From: Collybiopsis luxurians FD-317 M1 | Lineage: Eukaryota; Basidiomycota; Agaricomycetes; Agaricales; Omphalotaceae | NCBI GenBank assembly: GCA_000827265.1 | Contig: KN834872.1 | Coordinates: forward strand, 58,474-122,473 | Length of the DNA: 64,000 nt | Direction of reading: 5' to 3' | In this document: piece after piece, positions 24,296 through 34,910 of the stretch | Layout: each line of letters begins with the position of its first letter | Numbering within the stretch: the first letter of the stretch is position 1 | Notes under the pieces: generated by a model | The model's input: only the letters and a program-made list of their open reading frames with translations | Told to the model about the DNA's origin: nothing | The model's database searches: none | Translations under genes and position numbers: made by a program

Positions 24296-25130
24296 AAAGT
24301 CTTAACATTGACCGACACATTTTCATTATTAACTCCGGTACATAGATAGTACTCGGAGGAGAGGTCAGACTAGCCTCATTATATAATGCATCCAGTCTTG
24401 AATCATACTCTGCTCCTCTAACGGAATCGTCTACTACTTCCTCTCCGGCGGTTCCACAAGATTGCTTGATCGAAGAAATAGCACTCTCACCTTCGCAGCC
24501 TGGATGGTCATCCACCCAAACTCAAATTTATCCCGAATTTGGATTCGAAGTTAGGTCGCCATGTTACAAACCTCTCCCATACTCGAGGGAAGCGTCAAGC
24601 ATTATCGTTGTATGCTCGTTGTTCTCCTCCTGTCCAAGCTCTGAATATAAACGATTCTCTTCAAGTTCAGTAATTCGAGCCTTGCGTACCTCTCAATGAG
24701 TAATTACACCACTATGCTATTGCGAGTCCAAAGTTCATCTTGATACAACGTCCGCATAACCTTTAACTTCTAATCAACCAGGATGCATTAACCTTCACCA
24801 CCCGCGCTTTTAGATGGTTATCTGAAGCAGGCTCGAGACCGCTACTCGAACTTGTTCCGTCAACGACATGGCCATATTCGGTGAGATTATCGAACCTTGT
24901 CCTGTCCATGACCATATTGTTGCTCGTAGCCATTCCTGTACCACCACGGGAATTGTATTCGAAGGCCAATAAGCCGTATAACGCTCTCTAACTCGCACAT
25001 CGAAGTCCAAGCTTGATTTGTGGAGCCTTTCTCTCGGAAAAGGCAGTACCCCCCAATCAATCCCATCCAATGTCACCAGTTTAGCGAGGTTCCACAGAAG
25101 CGCTGACGTTTCCAAAAAGCTCAGAGTTGA
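24296..25130 (-). pseudogene. Possible decayed minus-strand gene, unrecognised
   Basis: Several protein-like minus-strand segments follow each other in different frames. About 25.13-24.95 kb is hydrophobic and aromatic (LVTLDGIDWGVLPFPRERL). About 24.97-24.77 kb is polar (MVMDRTRFDNLTEYGHVVDG). About 24.69-24.57 kb resembles a short coiled coil (ARITELEENRLYSELG). The 24.50-24.30 kb segment ends in a stop. A possible acceptor precedes the last segment, but the first two join only by a frame change. This is either a gene with unresolved introns or a relic; no domain is assigned. Confidence 0.22.
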
Positions 25131-25948
25131 TTCTTCTACTTGGACGTTTTGGAATCCTTCAACGGACGACAGGTGAGATGCAAAAAGAGTCTAATAATGT
25201 GCCTGCGAGGTTGGTCAAATCAGATAGAATTGGAAAAAGACTGAGCGTACTTGAATAATGTAGTTCCGCTGATGGCCCTCCAAACCGTCGCCCCTGAGAC
25301 CCTGAGGATTAAATCACCTTCTCAGCATTCCCAAGAATCGATAATGATATCACCGGAACAAGACCCAGATTGCGTCCTCGGTGGAACCCATTCCACCTAA
25401 CCGTTCTTGTAGGAATGGTCAGTTACTTTGACGGCCGAGATAGCAGAACAATGGAGAAAAGAGAAATATTCCGGGTATGGGGGATTATGTTCTATTACCG
25501 AGAAGATTCACACCCTCGGGAGCTCGGAACAAAACGGAATAGATGGTGAACGTTGCAAGTGAAAAAGATAAGCGCTCATTGGCACTTAATGCTCCGCGCG
25601 TTTTGTATGTCCGCGCCGCTCCTTGCGTCTCATCAGCCACTGTGCGACACTTCCATATTTTGGCACTCTGTTCCGGTGGGCTTGAGCGTTAATGTGAATG
25701 ACAAGTTCCGTACCTCCAGTGTGCTCTCTCCGGACCTCTATCTTAATTCGTTCTTGATTTAGAGTGACGAAACCTTTGACACTGGTAACTACTAGCATCA
25801 TCCAGTTCATAAGCTGATTTTCGTTTGAAGCACAGTCTGTGTTGAGACTCATAGAAACCCTTGTTCAAAAAGTCTACTCGTATACTACGGCTACTAGATA
25901 TAGGGTTGATGCGACAACTTTCCCGAAACACCTCATGAAAGTAGTGAG
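25131..25948. other. No gene; contains a dispersed GC-rich repeat
   Basis: Between about 25567 and 25640 lies AAGCGCTCATTGGCACTTAA followed by CGCGCG and CGCCGCTCCTTGCG blocks, about three-quarters identical to the reverse complement of 53231-53303 upstream of Atg13. No gene is seen. Confidence 0.4.
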
Positions 25949-26383
25949 TTACAAAGGGCACACTCCTGTCTCTCCAAGATAACATCTGAAAGGATTTATT
26001 AATGAGAAGTTTACTTAAACCAATTCGAAGTGATACATACGTTCCGGGTCTGGGAGGGATTGAAAGAGGTCCTTCGCAGCATCGGTAACCCTTTGGACCT
26101 GAAGCCAAGATTAAAAGAAAAAAAAATTGGTTGTAAAACGTGGAACATACACGAAGGATGCTGAGGATATGATTCAATGGATATGAAATTCAACCCGAGT
26201 AGATTCAAGGACCGAACTTACCTCTGATGTAGCGCCTACAGCACATTGTTAGCCGTAAGGTACATCCAGGGAGAGTATACACTCACAGTGATACGTAATG
26301 GTACGAGGGACAGGTTCTGCGAACACCAGATTTCCGAAGGCGATAGTAACGACGGCAAATATGATGGCTTTGAGGGTGTACAT
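25949..26383 (-). CDS. Small secreted Cys protein, array member 1
   Basis: ATG 26383 opens a signal peptide (MYTLKAIIFAVVTIAFGNLV, then FA) followed by EPVPRTITYHC. Core exons are 26287-26383, 26041-26098 and 25949-25985, which join in frame to 63 aa; the mature part has CPKGYRCC and ends CYLGETGVCPL. A 14-bp block at 26222-26235 bounded by AG and GTAAGT could be a mini-exon, but it keeps frame only if extended by 4 nt (69 aa). Five cysteines in the short form. The product is presumably exported, with no known enzymatic domain; the compact disulfide-rich shape suggests an effector-like or antimicrobial-type peptide, which is inference. This is the most diverged intact member: EGPLSIPPRPGT replaces the GP.I.DPPLGGT of its neighbours. 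It lies at the low-coordinate end of a same-strand paralogous series. Confidence 0.65.
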
Positions 26384-26568
26384 GACAAGTAAATGAAGGT
26401 AAGTGGACTTCAAAGTAACCAATCCTTTATTGAAGTCTTTAATAAAGTCTATGATATTGAATATATTTCCATTCACAGCTAGCACGACTTATTTTCCTCT
26501 GAAGAGGAGTTTAACAGCATTGCCGCAGTTCATCTAGCGGATACTTCCCGCTGTAATCCAGTGTAATC

Positions 26569-26832
26569 TTAACTCCATTCCAAAGATGCCATTGTGCCAA
26601 AGTAGACGGGTGCTGAGGGGTTACTGCCCGTAGATGGATCATTCACTGCAATTGTACATATCCCCATTTTGTCTCCCGCCACTGTCATAGTTAAATTTGC
26701 TACATATGCTCGGTTTGACGTTGTCATTAAAGATCCGAGTTCCTTTGAGCCCGGCGTTCGGTCTTGAATATTGGAACAGACATACCGATACGAAGCGAAA
26801 GTTAGCTGCGAAATGTTGGTAAGCGGTTTCAC
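26569..26832 (-). CDS. Unrecognised protein fragment between array members 1 and 2
   Basis: The minus-strand frame ending at 26569 has balanced, protein-like composition (for example NRAYVANLTMTVAGDKMGIC and FGTMASLEWS at the end). Upstream, in another frame, PGVSGVGPVDPVAFPVESK continues plausibly, with one frameshift at about 26837. It may be the decayed 3' end of a gene inserted in the small-secreted-protein array. No homologous family is recognised and no start is identified. Confidence 0.25.
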   Translation of the reverse strand: MKPLTNISQLTFASYRYVCSNIQDRTPGSKELGSLMTTSNRAYVANLTMTVAGDKMGICTIAVNDPSTGSNPSAPVYFGTMASLEWS

Positions 26833-27077
26833 AAAGTTTTACTCTCGACAGGAAACGCCACCGGATCGACAGGGCCGACTCCCGAGACGCCCGGACTAAC
26901 TCCACTATGTGAATCAGAACTCCAGCTCAGACAAGTCTAATATTTGGATAAGTCTTGAATGGGCTCAGAATTTTCCCGTGAGGAGTCTCCAACTCATGAT
27001 TGAAAAGGTCAGTTTATGCATCTCGATTTTTAACGATGTATTACATTGACATATCTGGACCAGGTGTAATAAAACCG

Positions 27078-27516
27078 TTACAAGGGACATACTCCTTTCA
27101 CTCCGAGATAGCATCTGAGAGCAACGATATGTTAGGGGGCTTTCGAGAGAAGAATGTAACAAATACACACGTTCCGCCAAGGGGTGGATCTACTATGAAT
27201 GGACCACAGCATCTGTATCCAGACGGACCTAGGATACAAAGTCAGAAAGAATAGATTTAACGTAGTGACGCAAAACCTACAAGATGGGTTCTATAGAAAG
27301 CAGTAATTACATACTATTTTCAGCAGAGCTAGTGATCATGAATCAAACAAACCTCTGGAGTGCCACCTGAAGAACCTGGTAAGCATAAGGTGTATCTCTT
27401 CAGTATTGAGATGCATACTGACAACGATATACAGTGCGAGAGACAGGTTCTGCTGACACTGCAGCCGCAAAGACGAAGACAATGGTGGCTACGGTGAACG
27501 TTTTGAGTGCGTACAT
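27078..27516 (-). CDS. Small secreted Cys protein, array member 2
   Basis: ATG 27516. Exons 27423-27516, 27171-27228 and 27078-27114 join in frame to 62 aa. Signal peptide MYALKTFTVATIVFVFAAAV ends ..SA before EPVSRTVYRC; the mature segment reads CPSGYRCCGPFIVDPPLGGT then CYLGVKGVCPL and TAA. Cysteine pattern is C-x5-CC-x12-C-x7-C. The long first intron contains a 14-bp AG..GT-bounded block (GTGGCACTCCAGAG); if extended to 18 nt it would add a sixth cysteine (VCPSGYRCC), giving an even number. Exon sizes (94, 58, 37) are identical to those of members 4 and 5, strong evidence for homologous gene structure. Confidence 0.7.
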
Positions 27517-28995
27517 GGTGAGCTTGGGTGGCCGTTGTACGCGAGCTTCGATCCTTTAAGTACAGCCTTCCAGCACATTCCTTTCCCTTACAAGCTAACA
27601 TAAATATTCTGTCCCTTGAACGGAAGTTCCCGAACAACCCCGCCGCTGATTCACTAGAATATACTCAACAGGAACGCTACTTGAAATATTTTAGACGCTT
27701 ACGGGAGGTTAGTGCTATATGTTTTTAGCGTTGTATCAACTAAGGGAACATTCGTGAATTCGTGATCAATATTGAAATCTTCTCTGATCTAACTCGTACA
27801 TAATACGGTGCTTGCAGTTCAGGGGTGCTGAACCAGATACATGACTAGGGCTAGCGTATTGTCCGGAAGAGATCTATTCCTTGGACTTCGTGAACTCCTT
27901 TCATAGGAATGTCGAAAACAGGCTCGTTCCAGCTAACTTGATGGTAATTATGTTCTGTTCCGAGTTTATCGCATGTTAATGTCACCTCCTATACCTAGAT
28001 ACTTCCTTCAAGTAGCTCAAAAGTTTTCAGAATTCAGGCGAGATGCTGCCTTTCCGCCGAAAGTCGACTGTGGTTTTTATCTAACTGAACAATGCAGAAA
28101 AGGTGACTCGAAGACATAACTGATTTGACATTATGTATATTCAAAGAGAGCCTGTCGAATCAGCTTCGACTCAAACCAAAAGAATAAGGTGAGCCTAGTC
28201 CATGATTTGAGCTACCCGTTTAATACATGTTGAAAACGGAGTGATGCTCAGGAGAGTGTCTTCTGTCATATTGTTCAGGATAATGTCCTTCGATCTATAC
28301 GATAGTACAGCGTCTGCTGATTGAAGTAGAGGTTTGATCATTATAAACAAGGATAAAGGAAACCGGTCATACGGGAAGAGGGTATGCAGATAAATAGATA
28401 GATGAATATCATGGAACGGGGTCCCGCATTCGGAACTGCTGGAAATAGCGAGGAGGAAAGGAATTGCACAATACCGAAACTAAGATAAAATAAACCAGAT
28501 GAGACCTCCCCCCTACAGCTACGCCACCGACTCTAACCACCGAGATATATCACGGCTATGATCAGCCACGACGAACATGAGATTTAAGCAAAGCTTCATT
28601 GCGCAAGGAGCTACGAGAATTAGCAGACTATATAATGATAGACCCTTATGCAATGTTTCTAGATCATGAGCAGTCTTCCACCTTCCACAACGTCCAAAAT
28701 TTGTTTGGCACAGTCTTAGAGGTGGCTATACCAGACAGTTTATGCTGCTCCTTTGCTGACTGTTTTCGGCTTCAAGCAAGGAAGTCTACCGAGATGATCG
28801 CTTTCCGCTTATCTTACTTTTTCGATTTCGTTGGCTCAGACGTGAAACTCATACGACACCCTGGGGTGATCTCGGGAAGCTAAAGTAGGACTGAGATAAC
28901 GATACAATCTCATAATCTAACTATTGGGCATACCACCGTAATAGACCTTCTGCGTTTAAATCGCGTTAGGTCGCACAAACACCTATTTCTCCAAG
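27517..28995. other. No gene recognised
   Basis: Spacer between array members 2 and 3. A 94-codon plus-strand frame at 28599-28883 has no recognisable domain and no coding support. Confidence 0.35.
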
Positions 28996-28998
28996 AGG

Positions 28999-29403
28999 TC
29001 ATCTAAGGAATGGTCGTCATTCCGCTGTCAATGAAAGACCAATCTTTTGAATAACTCATACACTTCACCGAGCGATGGGTCCACCACGAACGGACTGCAA
29101 CATCTGTATTCAGGTGGGCCTGAATTTAATGGTAGAAAGATTTGCATATCGTAGCGAACTGAAACTAACAGGAGAGGTTCTAGAGACGACCATCACTATA
29201 AATACAAATCGACTGGCCTTAAACAGTGAACTTACTTCTGGAGTACCACCGGAAAAACATTGTCAGAGACTCAGTACAAGATATGTTTCGCGGAGTAGCA
29301 AGCACGCACAGTGATACTCAGTACGAGAGATTGGCTTTGCTGATACCAGAGTGCCAAATATGAAAGCAACAACGGCCACGATCGAAGGTTTAAATGAGAG
29401 CAT
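28999..29403 (-). pseudogene. Small secreted Cys protein, array member 3, truncated
   Basis: ATG 29403; exons 29310-29403 and 29062-29119 have the same sizes (94 and 58) as the intact paralogues and encode a signal peptide (MLSFKPSIVAVVAFIFGTLV) and CPPEYRCCSPFVVDPSLGE. At the last junction the conserved TGC (first Cys of CYLG...) is TGA (28999-29001), so the predicted product stops at 51 aa and lacks the last two cysteines. The acceptor of the conserved 14-bp mini-exon candidate is also altered (CCG instead of CAG). It is most simply a recently inactivated copy; a shortened functional peptide cannot be excluded. Downstream the old frame still reads PLGEIGVCAT before TAA. Confidence 0.6.
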
Positions 29404-30734
29404 GAGGAAATCGACAAAAACTTAGGTGCGTGGCTCTTTTGCTTCCTAACCACACCTTAAGTACATAGACGAGGCACTGCCCTAGGTGCCAGAACGCCTT
29501 CTCTATCCCAGAGAAACTGAAGTTGTTCAAGCTAGGTAACAAACAACCCTGTGAGTTGTTCAGAGCATGGCACAGTCAACTCTACTTCATAGCGGAAGTG
29601 TCAAAGCTGACGGTGTGGTCGTGCCGACCGACCTGCTCATGGAACTCAGCTGACCGCGCAGGACTTTGCGTCGGCGTAAGTTGATAGTTCCGACCTGTCG
29701 AATTTTGACACGCTTCGGGATTCGCAACCTTATTAAGGTTTCACGATGACTATCTTTTCGTGAAACATTTTGGTCTTTCCAATCAAATTTTGCAGAATAG
29801 CCATTGTAGGTACAAGAAGGAGGAAGTAGGATAGAAGTAAGCAGTTAAGTAGTTGCAAAAGTACAAAAGGGAATCTGCGTAGCAAAGAGAGCAGCGAAGA
29901 GGGGAGGAAGAGTGGATTTGGATGGGGAGACATGGAGTAGAGAAGGCAAAAGAACGATCCATCGGGGCCGAAATGGGATTGATGGGACCTTGTATCTACC
30001 AATAGTACCAAGTAAGTACATATATCTAGAGATAGGAATGGAACGGGGACAATTTTTGCCCACTCGTACTCTGACATCTGCGCGAGGAGGTTGCGATAAC
30101 AGCGTACTTCTTGCTTTCCATACTTTTGTTCTCATCGCGTTCGGTTCCAAAAGACCGTAAACGTTTGTTCCTCAAGTCTTTCTCTCGACCATGAACCCCA
30201 AGGACCCTCCGAGGTCCAAGCTTCTCTTCCACAATGGGATCATAGCAGGGCTTTAGTAACGTGGATTAGTTTTCGATGGTCATAACTGCTTCAAGCATCC
30301 GTGAGCAAATATATATCATACGACATGTCAGCACCACTCGACATAGACGCGTTGCCGTTGTACGGTGTTCTAGTATAACCAGTGTGTATGCAATTCACGA
30401 ACAACTGGTCACCAAGCCATTCAAATAACGTATAGATATTCCGTCTACTGTGACTATCACTGCTTTGCTGAGCTGTTCTCAGCTTTTTGTTATCGAGTTT
30501 AGTTACGGGTTTGATTAACGAGCGCACTCTGAAGAATACAGCGGGACGCTTTTTGTTACGGAAATGTGGCAGCCATTCTAGGGATTACGTTGAAAAGGTA
30601 GCACTCGACTCGGATAATGGATACTGGTAAGACTCGTTCTTTTTCGCCACCGCGCAATGCTAAATTTAAAAGAAAAGATGGTAGACACCCTGATGGCATC
30701 ATCTCTTTTCTCTTACTGACGTACGTATACACCG
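29404..30734. other. No gene recognised
   Basis: Spacer. Overlapping frames on both strands at 29.7-30.2 kb (up to 114 codons) have no domain and mutually overlap. I see nothing to support a gene. Confidence 0.35.
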
Positions 30735-31030
30735 TTCTGCCTCGCTTTATTAAGCCATGAATGTACACACAAAGTGCAGACGTTATATTCTCTTGACGTG
30801 ATGATTGTGGTCAAATAGCTGGCCCGGCGACTGAACTACATTTGACCTTTTTCGGTGATTGGTTGACACAGTTTGACTTTGAGTTTCTACTTCCAATCAA
30901 GCGCCAGGTACGTACCGACGAGTTCTAAGAGGACTCTTAGTAGATGTAGTCGGGGTTACAGAATACCTTTATTCTATATATGGATATTGAGGATGGTAGT
31001 CAATGTGAAACATCCCTTTAAATTATAGTA

Positions 31031-31475
31031 CTACAACGGGCATGGTCCCGTTTCTCCGAGGTAGCATCTTAGAGAAGTTTGTCAGGAAGTTTCCACTATA
31101 GTACGCTGCAAGATTGGGACAAGACATACGTTTCACCGAGGGGAGGATCTTCAATGATGGGTCCACAACATCTATATCCTGGCGGACCTAAGGGCAAAGG
31201 TGAGCGAAAGGATCTTTATCGTACTAAACCAATGTGAATCTTACAAGAGGGATTCTAAAAACAGAATGGTAAATACATCAACCAGCCCGGCTAGTTACAT
31301 TGCAAGGGAACTTGCCTCTGGGGTGCCACCTGAAGGATCTTGTAAGCATGAGTCAGGTCTTTCGAAGAAAATCAAACTCACAGTGGTACACAGTGCGAGA
31401 GATGGGCTCTGCAGATACCAAAGCTCCGAAGAGCAGGGTAATGGCAGCAGCAGTGAAAACTTTGAGTGTGTACAT
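31031..31475 (-). CDS. Small secreted Cys protein, array member 4
   Basis: ATG 31475; exons 31382-31475, 31130-31187 and 31031-31067 give 62 aa in frame. Signal peptide MYTLKVFTAAAITLLFGALV ends ..SA before EPISRTVYHC, then CPPGYRCCGPIIEDPPLGET and CYLGETGPCPL with TAG stop. In the first intron the mini-exon candidate is followed by GCAAGT, not GTAAGT. It is nearly identical to member 5, as expected from the segmental duplication; the proteins differ at about six residues, all in the mature part. No function is known. A signal peptide, short length and clustered duplication point to a secreted, fast-evolving peptide family. Confidence 0.7.
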
Positions 31476-31808
31476 GGTAAGTTTGGAGGGGTGAGGTGTG
31501 TAGTCCTTGGGAGACTTTGTTCTTTCTCGACGTCCTTAAATAAGTTCTCGCTCATGTATACAGAGAATTCGATATTACTTGTTGTAAGTGTGCCTTATCC
31601 GCCCCTAGCACAGGGTTTGTACAATCTCCTGCGATACATTCAGTGAACAACCTACTAGTAAGGGGAACTCCATTCTAGAGCTGTCATAGTTGGCGGATCT
31701 TCAACAGCCACTTCCGGGATTTCTCAACCGCTTTAGGCACTAAGCCCATGCAACTTCATCCTATTCACGGCAAGGATGTAAGCGTGAACCATTTTGAGTC
31801 TCGACATT

Positions 31809-31915
31809 AGAGCTTGTCAGCAAACCGTTTTTCAGCTCAGAATCAATTTATTTTGCCCAAATTTCAACTCAACTGACTTAAAAAAGAGTCAAAAAATGGT
31901 TTGCTGACAAGCTCT
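31809..31915. mobile_element. 107-bp MITE with 18-bp perfect TIRs
   Basis: The ends AGAGCTTGTCAGCAAACC (31809-31826) and their exact reverse complement (31898-31915) are flanked by ATT on both sides (31806-31808 and 31916-31918). The paralogous duplication near 33978-33986 reads GATATTGAG with a single ATT and no insert, an empty site that confirms both the boundaries and the 3-bp target duplication. It is too short to encode protein. Its superfamily is uncertain; 3-bp duplications are usual for PIF/Harbinger and CACTA. Confidence 0.88.
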
Positions 31916-32956
31916 ATTGAGAAGTAATTGTCCTGCTTGATCATTTGACGTCGTCAAAAGGAGCCGTCTGCGGACCTACCTACGTACATACAATCATAAA
32001 AAGCATTCAGAGCTACGTATTTGCGTATAGATTCTTCACTTCGTACAATGTGAAGGCTGAAACTGCCCTCAAACCATCCCCCTTGTACTTCGGTTCTGGG
32101 TCCGTACTTGTCGGACTACAGTCTTGAGGAAAGGAACTCGCGTTTAGCATTTTCATCTTACAGATACCCCTTTAGAGGTACCTATGTTTCCTAGCCTCTT
32201 TCGAGAAGTACGCCGTGTACATGGGAGCAGATTCATGCATTCTATGGAGAAGTTTCCGCTTTTGGATCAATCATTAGGGAGTTTCAGATACTGTCGGGCG
32301 GCGTTGATATCCCGTTATTTCGAAGTCTTCGCAGCAACAGCAATATCGTTATGCTGGGCCGGTATTATACTCCATCCCTTTGACCATGTGAGTAGGTCTT
32401 TATTCAACTCTCCTACATATAGGCTATCTCCTTTTGAGCTTTCCATTCGAACTTTGAGGCTCTTCGACTACCTTGATCGAAAGCTTGTCTCAACAAGAAC
32501 GCTAATACAGATGCCATCAGAACTATGTACGCCGTTTAGCTTCATAAGCGTTCAGGACCAGTTGCAGAAAGTACAGTTCACCTTGAGCTTTAAATGCGAA
32601 GAATCACGGTCCTATCAAGAACTGCGGCTAGAGGCGGGAGATTCAACTCTGAAATGGAATGTATTTGTAAAGTGATTTGAACTTTAGGTGTACGATACGT
32701 TATGTATTACGTGGATATTTGTTTGGTTTCAATAAACACCTTCGTGGGGCTCGGAGCTGGAAAAGTCTCCATACAGCCTCATAAGCCCTTAGTTGATTCA
32801 CTGACTCGAGCATTTCCCCCAATGTACTCAATCTGGCGAGTTAGGTCGTTTAGCTGGATTCCTTGCAGAATGGATTCAATTGGATGCTCTCTCTCAAGTT
32901 AGAGTTGTAACACGCTTAGTTGCACATTCCAAATTCGGCTCCATATTGCAATCAGT

Positions 32957-34910
32957 TCTGCCTCACTTTTTTTGAGCCATAGATCCACCCACAAAGAACG
33001 GATGTTATATGCCCTCTTGACATGAGATATGTGGTCAAAATGCTGGCCTGGCGACTGGGCTTTTTTTTCACTTTTAACCTCTTTCGTTGTTTCGCGGATA
33101 CGTTTTTATACGCACCCTAGTGACTTCCAAGAGGTAGTATTACTTGTACGTAATTCCTCGTAGGTGTAGTCCGGGTTACAGGATGCCTTTGTTCTAGAGG
33201 TATAGAGAATACTCAAACGTCAAATATCTCGTTTATATTATAGCGCTACAACGAGCATAGTTCGGTCCCCCCGAGGTAGCATCTAAGAGAAGTTTGTTAG
33301 GCAAACTCCACTACATAGCAAGATTTTGACAAGACATACGTTCCACCGAGGGGAGGATCTTCAATGATGGGTCCACAACATGTGTATCCTGGCGGACCTA
33401 AGGCAAAATGTAAGCGAGAGAATTCCTACCACTGTAAATCTTACAAGAAGGGTTCTAAAAACAGAATGGTAAATACATCAGCCAGCCCGGCTAGTTACAT
33501 TGCAAGGGAACTTGCCTCTGGGGTGCCACCTGAAGGATCTTGTAAGCATGAGTCAGGTCTTTCGAAGAAAATCAAACTCACAGTGGTACACAGTGCGAGA
33601 GATGGGCTCTGCAGATACCAAAGCTCCGAAGAGCAGGGTAATGGCAGCAGCGGTGAAAACTTTGAGCGTGTACATAGTGACTTCGGAAGGATGAGGTGTG
33701 GGGTCCTTGGGGGAACTTTGTTCTTCCTTTCCATCCTTAAATATGTTCTCACTCATGTATACAGAAAATACAGTACTAATGGACGTTAGTGTGGCTTATC
33801 CGCCCCTCGCACAGGGTTGATACAAATATTCAGCGCAAAACATACCAGTAAGGGGAATCCCATTCTAGAGGTGTAACAGTTGGCGGATCTTCAATGGCTA
33901 CTTCCGGTATTTCTCAACTGCCATAGGCATTAAGCCCATGCAGCTTGATCCTTGTTCAGGTAAAGAGCGACCATTTCGAGTCTCGATATTGAGAGGTAAC
34001 TGGCCTGCTTATCTGTGGACCCACCTACATACAATCATAAAAATCATTCAAAGCTACGTATTTGCGAATAAGTTATCTACTTCGTACAATGTGAAGTTTG
34101 AAACTGCCCTCAAACCAGCCCCCTGACCTCCGGCTCTAGGTGCGTACTTGTCAGACTACAATCTTGAGCAAAGGAGCTGGCGTTCGCACTTTCATTTTGC
34201 AGATATCCCCTTGGAATTGGAGGTAACTATGTTTCCTAGCCACTTTTGATAAGTACGCCGTGTACAAAGGAACAGATTCATGCATTCTATTTTTCAAAGT
34301 TTCCGCCTTTGGATCAAAGAGTTTCTACTGTCGGGCGGCATGGATATCCCGTTATTTCAAAGTCTTCACAGCAACAGCAATATTGTTATGCTAGGCCGGT
34401 ATTAAGTATATTCCATCCCTTTGACCATGTGAGTAGGTCTTTATTCAGCTCTCTTACATATAGGCTATCTCCTTTTATACTTTGAATTCGAACTTTGAGG
34501 TTCTTCGGTCACCTTGATCGAAGTTGTATCTCAACAGGAACGCTCATTCTAATGCCATTGGCAATATGTACGCCGTTTACCTTCATAAGCGTTATTGCAA
34601 AAGGACAGTTCATCTTCAGCTTTAAATGCTAAAGCAGAAGAATGGAAAAATTACGGTCATATCAAGAGCCTACTATAAGGAGTTGCTTACCGAGGCGGGA
34701 AATTCAACTCTGATACGGGATGGAATTGTGAAGTGATTTAGATATGTGATGCGCTACTACGCGGATATTCGTTTGGTTCCTAAGCATCTTCATCCGGCTC
34801 GGAAATAGCAAAATCTTTATGCATCTTTATAAACTCTTCGTTGATTCACTGATTCGAACGTTTCTCCTATGTACCCAATCTACCAGCGATTATAAAAAGT
34901 CCTGCTAGAT
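32957..34910. repeat. Segmental tandem duplication, unit 2
   Basis: Collinear partner of 30735-32956. It ends near the shared TTTC(C/T)CC(T/C)ATGTACxCAATCT block and lacks the 107-bp MITE. A 163-codon open frame in unit 1 (32184-32675) is broken here by indels, arguing that it is non-coding. Confidence 0.7.
33246..33675 (-). CDS. Small secreted Cys protein, array member 5
   Basis: ATG 33675; exons 33582-33675, 33340-33397 and 33246-33282 give 62 aa. The signal peptide is identical to member 4; the mature part is EPISRTVYHC, CPPGYTCCGPIIEDPPLGGT and CYLGGTELCSL with TAG stop. The first intron, including the mini-exon-like block and its GCAAGT follow-on, is almost identical to member 4. It is the highest-coordinate member of the array and lies about 1.6 kb from the 3' end of the sugar transporter gene. 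Confidence 0.7.

Larger units (their letters stand above)
30735..32956. repeat. Segmental tandem duplication, unit 1
   Basis: This block and 32957-34910 are collinear diverged copies. Landmarks shared in order: TGTGGTCAAA/CTGGC near the start, small secreted protein genes 4 and 5, a CTTATCCGCCCC word after each gene, the CAATCATAAAAA..CATTCA block (31990/34030), and the TTTGACCATGTGAGTAGGTC block (32380/34420). Identity is highest across the gene (near-identical exon 1 and intron) and lower in flanks, where indels abound. Unit 1 carries a MITE absent from unit 2. Confidence 0.75.

Noticed and set aside
31200..31646. 148-codon plus-strand frame, repeated at 33364-33789
   Set aside because: Antisense to the small secreted protein genes; its conservation is explained by the segmental duplication and the real gene on the other strand.
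32184..32675. 163-codon open frame on the plus strand
   Set aside because: The collinear duplicated segment at about 34240-34730 breaks this frame by indels, so the sequence evolves as non-coding.
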